Below are positions 7,315 through 14,949 of a stretch of DNA of 64,000 nucleotides, piece after piece (the stretch's first letter is position 1; each line of letters starts with the position of its first letter). The position numbers were made by a program, and so were the translations under genes. Source of the stretch: Novosphingobium subterraneum (GTDB lineage: Bacteria; Pseudomonadota; Alphaproteobacteria; Sphingomonadales; Sphingomonadaceae); the NCBI RefSeq assembly GCF_000807925.1, contig NZ_JRVC01000007.1:151001-215000 (forward strand), in the 5' to 3' direction. The notes beneath the pieces are model-generated. The model saw only the letters and a list, made by a program, of their open reading frames with translations, was not told where the DNA came from and ran no database searches.

Positions 7315-7928
7315 CCTGCCGCCCTCTTCAGCGCCACGCGCACCAGTTCGTTCAGCCCCGCGTCCTCGCCCAGTTCCTTGACCGCAGCGGCGACGGCGCT
7401 GCTTGCCACGGCGGGCTTGAAGCCGAGGTTCTGCAGGGCGGAGACGGCATCGGCGCTGGCGTTGCCGGGCGGTAAGGTGAACGCTTCTCCGCTGGCCATG
7501 CCAACTGGCGAAGCGTAGCCTGCCAAACCACCGGCCTTGTCCTTCAGCTCGTTGACGATGCGGCTGGCGAGTTTGGGGCCGACGCCATTGGCGCGGGCGA
7601 CCATGGCGCTGTCGCCGTGGGCGCAGGCGCGCTGGAGTTCCTCGATCGAGAGGGCCGAGAGGATGGCGAGCGCCACCTTGCTGCCGACGCCCTGCACCGC
7701 GGTGAGCAGGCGGAACCAGGCGCGTTCGCCGGCGCTGGTGAAGCCGATCAGGCGCTGGTCGGTTTCGCTCACCTGCATTTCGGTGTGGACGACGACCTTG
7801 TCCCCCCGGATGCCGAGATGGGTCAGCGTCTTGGCCGAGCATTGCACGAGATAGCCGACGCCGTTCACGTCGATCACGGCCCAATCGGGCCCGGTGTCAT
7901 CGAGAATGCCGGTCAGCTTGGCGATCAT
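7311..7928 (-). CDS. ruvA: Holliday junction DNA helicase subunit RuvA
   Basis: This 205-residue protein binds the four-way junction and loads RuvB. The N-terminal OB fold ([11 protein letters not shown]), the helix-hairpin-helix segments ([17 protein letters not shown] and [18 protein letters not shown]) and the C-terminal RuvB-binding helices ([12 protein letters not shown]) appear in the usual order and spacing. The linker between domains II and III is Ala/Gly/Pro rich. It is transcribed toward the small ORF, the toxin pair and ruvB. Confidence 0.96.
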   Translation of the reverse strand: MIAKLTGILDDTGPDWAVIDVNGVGYLVQCSAKTLTHLGIRGDKVVVHTEMQVSETDQRLIGFTSAGERAWFRLLTAVQGVGSKVALAILSALSIEELQRACAHGDSAMVARANGVGPKLASRIVNELKDKAGGLAGYASPVGMASGEAFTLPPGNASADAVSALQNLGFKPAVASSAVAAAVKELGEDAGLNELVRVALKRAAG

Positions 7929-8028
7929 GGTTTGTTCCTATGGCAGGAACTTTTTGCCGTGGCCAGAGGATACCTGCGCCAAATGCGTGGAGTGGCGGCG
8001 GGTGTTGGCGCTAAATGCCCACCTCCAA

Positions 8029-8050
8029 CCCCTCCCGCCTGCGGGAGGGG
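8029..8050. repeat. Perfect short palindrome between ruvA and deaminase gene
   Basis: CCCCTCCCGC and GCGGGAGGGG form a perfect 10-bp inverted repeat with a 2-base loop. It lies in the 160-bp space between ruvA and the upstream deaminase gene. It resembles the GC-rich REP-like palindromes of sphingomonad intergenic regions; it could also stop transcription of the deaminase mRNA. Confidence 0.6.
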
Positions 8051-8089
8051 AGAAGAAAGGGGTGCCCTAAGCCCCTAGCGAAGGGGGCG

Positions 8090-8608
8090 CTAGTCGTTGG
8101 CTTGCTGGTCCTCTGGCACGTCGTCCCATGGGCGGTAGTAGAGCGTGGCGCAGTCGTGGGCGAGGATGCCGCCGGTCAGTGTCAGGTCGTCCTTCCAGGC
8201 ATCGGCCACGAAATCGAGGGTCGAGAGGTGTCGGTCCTCGAAGTACATCTCGTGGACGTCATCACGCCCCGCGCCATAGACGATGCGCGATATCCCTGCC
8301 CAGATCGAGGCCATGGTGCACATGCCGCAGGGCTGGAGCGTGGAATAGAGCGTGGCGCCGGGAAAGCGCATTTCGCGGGAGGACTTGCCTGCAGCGCGGA
8401 TCGCCATGACTTCGGCATGGGCGGTGGCGTCGCAGTGTTCGGCGGTGCGGTTGACGCCGTGCGAGAGCAGTTGCCCATCGCGCACGATGATTGCAGCGAT
8501 GGGGGTGTTGGCGGGATCGGTGCCCTTGCGGGAGATGGCGAGATCGCGCGCGCGCGCCATCCAGTCTTCGTCGCTCAATCTGTCGTTCAGTGCGTCCATC
8601 CGGTGCAT
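8090..8608 (-). CDS. Nucleoside/CMP deaminase family protein
   Basis: This 172-residue cytidine-deaminase-fold protein has the zinc site H64-A-E66 and P-C94-G-M-C97, so the catalytic Glu is present. The family includes tRNA adenosine deaminases, guanine deaminases and related enzymes; the substrate cannot be assigned. It is inserted between ruvC and ruvA on the same strand. A start four residues later (ATG 8599) is also possible. Confidence 0.85.
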   Translation of the reverse strand: MHRMDALNDRLSDEDWMARARDLAISRKGTDPANTPIAAIIVRDGQLLSHGVNRTAEHCDATAHAEVMAIRAAGKSSREMRFPGATLYSTLQPCGMCTMASIWAGISRIVYGAGRDDVHEMYFEDRHLSTLDFVADAWKDDLTLTGGILAHDCATLYYRPWDDVPEDQQAND

Positions 8609-8635
8609 ACGCCGGATCGTGGCAGTCGTTCCGGC

Positions 8636-9112
8636 CTATCGATGGCTGCCGAGCATGTTGGCGTGGGTTATCGCCACGGCCAAGGCGTCGGAGGCGTCCT
8701 CGCCCGCAAGCTGGACGCCGGGGAGCAGGATCTTGAGCATGTGCTGGATCTGCTGCTTTTCCGCACCGCCGGTGCCGACCAGCGCCTTCTTGATGACCTT
8801 GGTGGGATACTCGGCCACGGGGATTCCCGCCCGTGCGACCGCGACCATGGCAACGCCGCGCGCTTGCCCGAGCTTGAGGGTGGACTGCGGGTTGACGTTG
8901 ACGAAGACTTCCTCGACCGCGCCGCTATCAGGCTTGTAAATGTCGATCACGGCGGCAAGCGCGGAATCCAGTTCGACCAGACGTGAAGCCATGGTGGCCT
9001 TGTTGTCGGTGCGGATCTGGCCGTTGGCGACGTGGCTGAGGCGGCTGCCCGACTTAGCGACGACGCCCCAGCCGGTGACGGTGAGGCCGGGGTCGATCCC
9101 GAGGATTATCAT
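8636..9112 (-). CDS. ruvC: Holliday junction resolvase RuvC
   Basis: This 158-residue endonuclease cuts Holliday junctions after RuvAB branch migration. The four catalytic acids of the RNase H-like fold are present: Asp7 in GIDPGL, Glu67 in AVEEVF, and Asp139 and Asp142 in GEDASDALA. Length is normal. It is the first gene of the ruv region on this strand, following DUF3147 by a few bases, so it may share a transcript with yebC upstream. Confidence 0.97.
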   Translation of the reverse strand: MIILGIDPGLTVTGWGVVAKSGSRLSHVANGQIRTDNKATMASRLVELDSALAAVIDIYKPDSGAVEEVFVNVNPQSTLKLGQARGVAMVAVARAGIPVAEYPTKVIKKALVGTGGAEKQQIQHMLKILLPGVQLAGEDASDALAVAITHANMLGSHR

Positions 9113-9113
9113 C

Positions 9114-9464
9114 TTACAGCTTGAGTCCGAAGCGGGGGCCGATCTGCATCATGGCCAGATAGAGCAGCACCGTCAGCACGCAGCCCGCGACCAGAGCAAC
9201 CCAGAACGGTACGCCGTGGCGCAGCAGCGCGGGGATCACGAGGAACATCGGCAGCGAGGGCAGGACGTACCAGAAGGTTGCTTGCGCATGGACCGCCATG
9301 TTCTCCGCATCGGGCCGGGCGTTCCACAGGAACACCATGCCGAGCACCGAGACGAGCGGCAAGGAAGCGACCAGTGCGCCGACAGTGGGCAGCTTGCGGC
9401 CAATCTCCCAGATCAGCGCGATGAGCAGGCCGGAGAGCACGGCCTTTATGGCGAGCGGCATCAT
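9114..9464 (-). CDS. DUF3147 family membrane protein
   Basis: This 116-residue integral membrane protein has four hydrophobic segments. It shows the DUF3147 pattern of [11 protein letters not shown] near residue 30 and a [20 protein letters not shown] segment. The function of the family is unknown. It is packed between a secreted-protein gene (3 bp gap) and ruvC (1 bp gap), suggesting one transcript. Confidence 0.8.
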   Translation of the reverse strand: MMPLAIKAVLSGLLIALIWEIGRKLPTVGALVASLPLVSVLGMVFLWNARPDAENMAVHAQATFWYVLPSLPMFLVIPALLRHGVPFWVALVAGCVLTVLLYLAMMQIGPRFGLKL

Positions 9465-9467
9465 GGT

Positions 9468-10031
9468 TCAGTAGATAACCTCGAATGGTCCGCCAGGCGT
9501 TTCGGCGCCATCCCAGTCCTTGGGTGCTGCCTTGGCAAGGTCGTCATAGGCGCTCCCGTCGAACGAGGCTGGCGACCTGCAGGTGAGGCTGGCGAGCGCA
9601 TTTTCGCCCGAGGAGCCTTGCAGCACTTCTATTCCCGAGGACTGCCTGCCGGGGTTCTCGTTGAGGCTGCCGGTTTCATCGACGTGGACGACGTAATGCG
9701 TCATCCCGTTGGTGAAGCGGATGTAGTCCTGGTTGAGGCCGCCCTGGCTGCGATTGCCGCCGGTGTGGATGTTGCTCCAGTCCGGCGTGCTGGCAATGTG
9801 CAATTCGGGACGGCCGTGTGGTCCGAAGCGATAGTGCAGCGAGTTGCGTGCCAGGCAAACGCTGCCAAGCTTCACGCCGAAGCGGCAGGTGTAGACCACG
9901 CGTTCGTCGTTTGCGCACAGGCTTGCAGGACGAGCCGCGCCGAGGCGGGCAGGTTTCGCCACCGACCCGCCGGTGGAGAGCAGCGCCGCGAGTGCAACGG
10001 CAACTGGAAGCGCTGCCGTTGCCCGTGGCAT
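9468..10031 (-). CDS. Secreted Cys-containing hypothetical protein
   Basis: This 187-residue protein starts with a signal peptide (about 25 residues ending A-K-P). The mature part begins with a motif of paired cysteines, L-C-x8-Y-T-C-x-F-G-x-K-x-x-S-V-C, and Y-R-F-G-P-x-G-R-P-E-L-H-I-A-S follows. A single further Cys occurs at residue 150. It is probably periplasmic and disulfide-containing. I do not recognise a named family. Its ATG overlaps the yebC stop by one base. Confidence 0.7.
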   Translation of the reverse strand: MPRATAALPVAVALAALLSTGGSVAKPARLGAARPASLCANDERVVYTCRFGVKLGSVCLARNSLHYRFGPHGRPELHIASTPDWSNIHTGGNRSQGGLNQDYIRFTNGMTHYVVHVDETGSLNENPGRQSSGIEVLQGSSGENALASLTCRSPASFDGSAYDDLAKAAPKDWDGAETPGGPFEVIY

Positions 10032-10795
10032 CAGCCCAGCGTTTCCATGACGTCGTCGGGGATGTCGTAGTTGCCCCAGACGGTCTGGACGTCGTCGTCG
10101 TCCTCAAGGACGTCGATCAGCTTGAGCAGGGTGGCGGCGTTGTCGGCATCGACCGAGGTCTTCATGCTCGGCTTCCATGCCAGCTTGACGCCTTCGGCCT
10201 CGCCCAGGGTCTTTTCGAGTTCGCGCGCAACTTCGTGCAGCGATTCGACCGCGACCCAGATCTGGTGGCTGCCGGGGTTCTCGTCACCATCGCCCATGTC
10301 GGATTCGACGTCTTCGGCACCGGCTTCGATCGCGGCTTCGAGGACCTTCTCCTCGTCACCGACCTTGCCGGGGTATTCGATCAGGCCGAGGCGTTCGAAG
10401 CCGTGGCTCACCGCGCCCGATGCGCCAAGGTTGCCGCCGTTCTTCGAGAAAGCGGTGCGGATGTTGGTGGCGGTGCGGTTGCGGTTGTCGGTCAGCGCCT
10501 CGACGATGATCGCGACGCCGCCCGGGCCGTAGCCTTCGTAGCGCACTTCCTCGTAGTTATCACCTTCGCCCTTCGACGCCTTGTCGATCGCGCGGGCGAT
10601 GTTGTCCTTGGGCATGGACTGGGCCTTGGCCGCGTTGACCGCGGCGCGCAGGCGCGGGTTCATGTCCGGATCGGGCATGCCCATCTTGGCGGCCACGGTG
10701 ATTTCGCGGCTGAGCTTGGAAAACATCGCCGAGCGCTTTTTGTCCTGCGCGCCCTTGCGGTGCATGATGTTCTTGAATTTGGAATGGCCTGCCAT
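10031..10795 (-). CDS. YebC/PmpR family regulatory protein
   Basis: The 254-residue protein starts at [20 protein letters not shown], the invariant YebC N terminus, and keeps the family pattern throughout ([14 protein letters not shown]-x-L-G-x-x-G-A-V). YebC proteins are cytoplasmic; some act as transcription regulators and recent work links the family to translation of polyproline motifs. YebC genes commonly neighbour ruvC, as here, with only the secreted and DUF3147 proteins between. An acidic insertion (DGDENPG region) is present. Confidence 0.93.
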   Translation of the reverse strand: MAGHSKFKNIMHRKGAQDKKRSAMFSKLSREITVAAKMGMPDPDMNPRLRAAVNAAKAQSMPKDNIARAIDKASKGEGDNYEEVRYEGYGPGGVAIIVEALTDNRNRTATNIRTAFSKNGGNLGASGAVSHGFERLGLIEYPGKVGDEEKVLEAAIEAGAEDVESDMGDGDENPGSHQIWVAVESLHEVARELEKTLGEAEGVKLAWKPSMKTSVDADNAATLLKLIDVLEDDDDVQTVWGNYDIPDDVMETLG

Positions 10796-10902
10796 GGTCC
10801 GTGCTTCTTGCGAGGTTTTGGAATCTGCATCGCCCCTAGCCGACGCCGCGCGTTCCGGCAATCGGTGTGGCGCATCGGCGCAATTGCAGGCATGAGGCAG
10901 CG

Positions 10903-11592
10903 ATGATCCGCACGACCCTTGCCGAACTGATCGCCTTCCTGCGCCGCCCCGTGCCGATGGCGGCTTCCGGGTTGAACGCTGATGGAGCGCTTTCCCGCTG
11001 GTTTGTGCTGACAGCATTCCAGATTGGGGTGCTGGGGCTGGTGGTGATGCCGCTGATCGCGCTGTGGCAGAAGGCCTTTGCGCTATCGCCACCGAATGCC
11101 TTCGAAGGAATGGGGCCGCTGGCGCTGTGGGGCGGAGCGGTGCTTCTGGCGCCGGTGCTGGAGGAACTGTTCTTTCGCGGCTGGATGAGCGGGACGCGGC
11201 GCGTGTTGGCCCTGATCGGCGTGGTCCTGGCCGGGCTGGTCGTTTTCGTGGCGCTGGGCCGGGGCAAGCCGCTCGTGGGTGGGGGAATACTGCTGGCCAC
11301 GGTCCTTGTTGCGGCGGTGACCTGGGGGCGGAAACGGCGAGACACGGGGGTTCCACCGTGGTTCGCCCGACACTTCGCCCTGCTGCTTTACGGCACCACT
11401 GCGCTTTTCGCGGTAATGCACCTTTTCAATTACCCGACGATCACGCTCGCTGCCGTGCCGATGGTGCTGCCGCAGTTCTGGTCAGGCTTGATGTTCGCGC
11501 ACATGCGGGTGAGGCTTGGCCTGCTGGCCTCGATGCTCAACCACATCGCATCGAACGCCATCGTGCTGGCGGTAGCGCTGAGCTGGGGTTAG
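10903..11592 (+). CDS. CPBP family intramembrane metalloprotease
   Basis: This 229-residue protein with several membrane segments carries the Abi/CPBP motifs: E87-E-L-F-F-R92 (EExxxR), a later H-L-F-N-Y, and L-N-H-x-x-S-N near the C terminus. These supply the Glu and His residues of the metalloprotease site. Family members include CAAX-prenyl protease relatives and bacteriocin-immunity-like proteins; the substrate here is unknown. It is divergent from yebC and its end overlaps the convergent SDR gene by 4 bp. Confidence 0.85.
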   Translation: MIRTTLAELIAFLRRPVPMAASGLNADGALSRWFVLTAFQIGVLGLVVMPLIALWQKAFALSPPNAFEGMGPLALWGGAVLLAPVLEELFFRGWMSGTRRVLALIGVVLAGLVVFVALGRGKPLVGGGILLATVLVAAVTWGRKRRDTGVPPWFARHFALLLYGTTALFAVMHLFNYPTITLAAVPMVLPQFWSGLMFAHMRVRLGLLASMLNHIASNAIVLAVALSWG

Positions 11593-12449
11593 CCGTTCAC
11601 CACCGTGCCGCCATTGGGATGCAGCACCTGACCCGACATGTAGGAGGAGTCCTCACAGGCGAGGAACAGGAAGCTGGGAGCCACCTCGTTGGGCTGGCCC
11701 GGGCGGCCCATCGGCGTGTTCTCGCCGAAGTGTTCGAGCTTCTCCTTCGACGCGCCGCCGCAAGGGTTGAGCGGGGTCCAGATCGGGCCGGGGGCGACCG
11801 CATTGACGCGGATGCCTTCGCCCACAAGCTGTTCGGACAGGGCGCGGGTGAAGGCGGTGATGGCGCCTTTGGTGCTTGAGTAGTCGAGCAGTTCGGGTTC
11901 ACCCTTGTAGCTGGTGATCGAAGTGCAGTTGACGATGGCCGCGCCCGGCCTGAGGTGCTCGCGCGCGGCCTGGACGAGGTAGAACATCGAGAAGATGTTG
12001 GTCTGGAAGGTGCGTTGCAGCTGGTCCGCGGTGATTTCGCGGATGTCCTTGTCGGGGTGCTGTTCGCCTGCGTTGTTGACGAGGACGTCGAGGCGGCCCC
12101 AGTCGCCGATGACCAGATCGACGAGGGCATGGGCCACTTCCGGATCGCCGAGGTCGCCTGAGAAGGTCAGGGCTTCGCTGCCTTCGGCTTCGCACAGTTC
12201 GCGGGTGCGGGCGGCGTCCTCGTTCTCATTGAGATAGGCGATGGCAACTTTCGCGCCCTCGCGTGCGAAGAGGACGGCGACGGCGCGGCCGATGCCGCTA
12301 TCCGCCCCGGTCACGATCGCCACCTTGCCCTTCAGTCGCCCCGAACCGGGATAGCGCGGCTGCCATTCGGGCTTGGGATCGAGGCTCGCCTCGCTGCCGG
12401 GGAGCCCGTCTTCGTGGATCGGCGGGCGGACGGTGGCGGTCTGGGTCAT
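11589..12449 (-). CDS. Short-chain dehydrogenase, YhdF/YdaD-like stress type
   Basis: This 286-residue SDR has a 40-residue N-terminal extension before the Rossmann fold, as in the general-stress SDR group. The cofactor motif TGADSGIG lies near 47-54, NNAG near 127-130, and the catalytic Ser/Tyr/Lys set ends in Y-S-S-T-K. PG-P-I-W-T-P follows. The substrate is unknown. It reads toward the CPBP gene. Confidence 0.88.
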   Translation of the reverse strand: MTQTATVRPPIHEDGLPGSEASLDPKPEWQPRYPGSGRLKGKVAIVTGADSGIGRAVAVLFAREGAKVAIAYLNENEDAARTRELCEAEGSEALTFSGDLGDPEVAHALVDLVIGDWGRLDVLVNNAGEQHPDKDIREITADQLQRTFQTNIFSMFYLVQAAREHLRPGAAIVNCTSITSYKGEPELLDYSSTKGAITAFTRALSEQLVGEGIRVNAVAPGPIWTPLNPCGGASKEKLEHFGENTPMGRPGQPNEVAPSFLFLACEDSSYMSGQVLHPNGGTVVNG

Positions 12450-12525
12450 GGGGCTATCCTGCTGAAACTACAGGATGCCAATGGCCGGGCAGGGTGGTGG
12501 TTCCGCTCCTGCCCGGGAAACGCGA

Positions 12526-12777
12526 TCAGTCGATGCCGAGAGCGTTCTTGTAGGTTTCGAGCACGGCTTCCATCTCACGGCGGTCGTCGGGCTTCATCTT
12601 CCGCAGGCGGACGATCTGGCGCATGATCTTGGCGTCATAGCCGGTGGCCTTGGCTTCGTTGTAGACGTCCTTGATGTCGTCGCCGATGCCCTTCTTTTCC
12701 TCTTCGAGGCGTTCGATGCGCTCGATCAGGAGGCGCAGGCGATCGTCTGCTGTCTTGGCATCGTCGAATTCGACCAT
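12526..12777 (-). CDS. gapR: GapR-family (DUF2312) DNA-binding protein
   Basis: This 83-residue protein, starting at [20 protein letters not shown], matches the DUF2312 family. It has a long helical coiled coil ([20 protein letters not shown]), then [12 protein letters not shown] and a basic C-terminal part ([13 protein letters not shown]). In Caulobacter this protein, GapR, binds AT-rich overtwisted DNA ahead of replication forks and helps topoisomerases; the same role is inferred. A start at 12834 would add 19 unrelated residues. Confidence 0.9.
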   Translation of the reverse strand: MVEFDDAKTADDRLRLLIERIERLEEEKKGIGDDIKDVYNEAKATGYDAKIMRQIVRLRKMKPDDRREMEAVLETYKNALGID

Positions 12778-12893
12778 CGGGAAAGTCTCCGGGTATGCGG
12801 GTGAATCAATTGGCGCGGCTGATAGACGCGCCACAGGATTCGGGCAAAACCGGGCCTGTGGATAGTCCGGGGATTAGTGGCGTTTTTGTTGAC

Positions 12894-12970
12894 GGCACCG
12901 GCCCGCTCCCCCGCCCGCCACCCGACAAAGGTACCCTCTGGGTGGTCGGGCGGGGGAGCGGGCCGGTGCC
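12894..12970. repeat. Large GC-rich palindrome (REP-like), full copy
   Basis: Two arms of 30 and 31 bases (12894-12923 and 12940-12970) are inverted copies with a single-base difference and a 16-base centre. The outermost 21 bases are repeated exactly at 57089-57109, so this is a dispersed element rather than a chance hairpin. It lies between gapR and the DUF1244 gene. Confidence 0.75.
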
Positions 12971-12972
12971 GC

Positions 12973-12998
12973 AAGGAAAGGCCGGACGGCCTTTCCTT
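12973..12998 (-). terminator. Hairpin after DUF1244 gene
   Basis: AAGGAAAGGCC and GGCCTTTCCTT form a perfect 11-bp stem with a 4-base loop, 5 bp after the DUF1244 stop. There is no clear U-run. Confidence 0.6.
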
Positions 12999-13002
12999 CA
13001 CA

Positions 13003-13341
13003 TCAACGATGCCCAGCATTCTTCTTGAGGCTTTCTTCCATCCGCGCGAGCTGCTCGGGCGTTGCCTCGGTCTGGTAGCGGGCCTTCCATTCGGCTGCGG
13101 GGAGTCCGTGGATCACTTCGCGCGCGGCGGCCTTGTCGCCCGCAAAGCCGCCTTCGATGATCCAGTCCGCCAGGCAATTGCGGCAGAAGCCCGAAAGGCC
13201 CATCAGGTCGATGTTCTGGGCATCGTGGCGGTGCTGGAGGTGCTTTACCAGGCGGCGGAAGGCGGCGGCCGCTACGGAATCGGGAAGCGTATCGATTGCA
13301 TTCGTATCCACGGTAATCTTCCTTGGGTTTTGAAATGGCAT
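13003..13341 (-). CDS. DUF1244 family protein
   Basis: This 112-residue protein shows the DUF1244 pattern: A-F-R-R-L-V-x-H-L-Q-x-R-x-D-x-Q-N-I-D-L-M followed by G-F-C-R-N-C-L-A-D-W and a C-terminal helix ending E-E-S-L-K-K-N. The two closely spaced Cys could bind metal. Function is unknown. ATG 13341 is the only reasonable start; the first 15 residues are variable. It is divergent from pyruvate kinase with only 43 bp between starts, so the promoters overlap. Confidence 0.85.
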   Translation of the reverse strand: MPFQNPRKITVDTNAIDTLPDSVAAAAFRRLVKHLQHRHDAQNIDLMGLSGFCRNCLADWIIEGGFAGDKAAAREVIHGLPAAEWKARYQTEATPEQLARMEESLKKNAGHR

Positions 13342-13384
13342 GGGCCATAGCGCATCCCGCAGATTCATAAGGAGTACCCAAGCT

Positions 13385-14836
13385 GTGGCCAAGCTCGATC
13401 CTCGCGGACGTAAAGTGAAGATCCTCGCCACGGTAGGACCCGCCAGCCGCGAGCCGGAAATGCTCGAGAAGCTCTTTCGCGCAGGCGCTGACGCCTTCCG
13501 TGTCAACATGAGCCATGGCGAGCACGCCACCCATGCCGAAACGATCGCCAATATCCGGGCGCTCGAGAAGAAGGTGAACCGCCCCATCACGATCCTGTGC
13601 GATCTGCAGGGACCGAAGCTGCGGGTGGGCAAGTTCAAGGAAGGCCGTGCGGTGATCCGCCACTCGGGCCATTTCACGCTTGATCGCAATCCCGAGCCGG
13701 GTGACGAGACCCGTGTCCAACTGCCGCATCCCGAACTGTTCGGCATCCTGCAGAAGGGCCAGCGCCTGCTGATCGACGATGGCAAGCTGCGCTTGCGCGT
13801 GATCCGGGCCGACCAGAACGAGATTCTCTGTTCCGCCGAGGTTGGTGGGGTCATCTCCGATCGCAAGGGGGTCAATGTGCCCGATGCCGTGGTGCCGGTC
13901 CCGGCGTTGACCGACAAGGACCGCCGCGACCTTTCGTTTGCCGTCGAGCATGGTGCGGACTGGATCGCCCTGTCGTTCGTGCAGCGTCCAGAGGACGTTG
14001 CCGAAGCGCGCCGCCTGATGGGCGGCTACGGTTCGCTGATGGCCAAGATCGAGAAGCCTGCCGCGATCTCGCGTCTGGAAGAGATCATCGAGCTTTCCGA
14101 CGGCATCATGGTTGCCCGTGGCGACCTTGGCGTGGAGTTGAATCCTGAAGAAGTGCCGCCGCTGCAGAAGCGCATCGTTGAAAGCGCGCGCCGCCAGGGC
14201 AAGCCGGTGGTCGTCGCCACGCAGATGCTCGAATCGATGATCGAGGCGCCGACGCCGACCCGCGCCGAAGTGTCCGACGTCGCCAACGCGGTCTATGACG
14301 GGGCTGACGCGGTCATGCTCTCGGCCGAAACCGCCGCAGGGGCCTGGCCGGAAGAGGCGGTGACGATCATGCACCGTATCGCTGCGCAGGTCGAAGCCGA
14401 TCCGGGCTATGGCGCGCGCGTCCACTTCATCGAGACCCTGCCCGATCCGACCACGGCCGACGCGCTGGCACAGGCTGCGGCGAGCATCGCCAACACCCTG
14501 CCGATCGCAGGCGTGATCGTCTTCACGGGGTCGGGGTCGACCGCGCGGCGCGTGGCCCGCGAACGGCCTGGCGTGCCGATGCTGGTATTGACGCCATCGC
14601 AGAAGACCGCGCGCAAGGTCGGCCTGCTGTGGGGTGCCCACGCCGTCAGCACCAAGGACATCGGCAGCTTCGAGGAGATGATCGCCAAGGGCAAGCGCAT
14701 GGCCTTGCGTCACGGCTTCGGCACCGCCGGCTCAAGGCTTGTCGCGCTGGCCGGCGTTCCCTTCGGCACGCCCGGGGCCACCAACCTGCTGCACGTCGTC
14801 ACGCTTACCGGCAACGAACTGGATCAACACGGCTGA
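13385..14836 (+). CDS. pyk: Pyruvate kinase
   Basis: This 483-residue enzyme converts phosphoenolpyruvate and ADP to pyruvate and ATP. The N-terminal segment KILATVGPAS, the effector-loop H-G-E-H, the signature I-A-K-I-E-K (M-A-K-I-E-K-P) and the G-D-L-G-V-E motif are present, as are the C-terminal alpha/beta domain residues T-G-S-G-S-T-A-R. GTG 13385 is chosen since AAGGAG lies 10 bp upstream and similarity begins there. Confidence 0.96.
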   Translation: MAKLDPRGRKVKILATVGPASREPEMLEKLFRAGADAFRVNMSHGEHATHAETIANIRALEKKVNRPITILCDLQGPKLRVGKFKEGRAVIRHSGHFTLDRNPEPGDETRVQLPHPELFGILQKGQRLLIDDGKLRLRVIRADQNEILCSAEVGGVISDRKGVNVPDAVVPVPALTDKDRRDLSFAVEHGADWIALSFVQRPEDVAEARRLMGGYGSLMAKIEKPAAISRLEEIIELSDGIMVARGDLGVELNPEEVPPLQKRIVESARRQGKPVVVATQMLESMIEAPTPTRAEVSDVANAVYDGADAVMLSAETAAGAWPEEAVTIMHRIAAQVEADPGYGARVHFIETLPDPTTADALAQAAASIANTLPIAGVIVFTGSGSTARRVARERPGVPMLVLTPSQKTARKVGLLWGAHAVSTKDIGSFEEMIAKGKRMALRHGFGTAGSRLVALAGVPFGTPGATNLLHVVTLTGNELDQHG

Positions 14837-14949
14837 CATTGATGTAAATATGCCACGCGCTTTGTAAGAATTAATTGCGCACTTGAAAACAGGTTGAACG
14901 CCGCTGCGCAGCGGGCATTCTTGCTCCACAAGATAAACGGGAGCTGTGA

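Noticed and set aside
12998..14713. 571-codon minus-strand frame over pyruvate kinase
   Set aside because: Antisense of pyk in a GC-rich genome; the true minus-strand gene there is only the DUF1244 gene to 13341.
14890..14915. CCGCTGCGCAGCGG palindrome after pyk as a terminator
   Set aside because: Short stem without a U-run and placed within the leader of the TonB receptor gene; not enough support.
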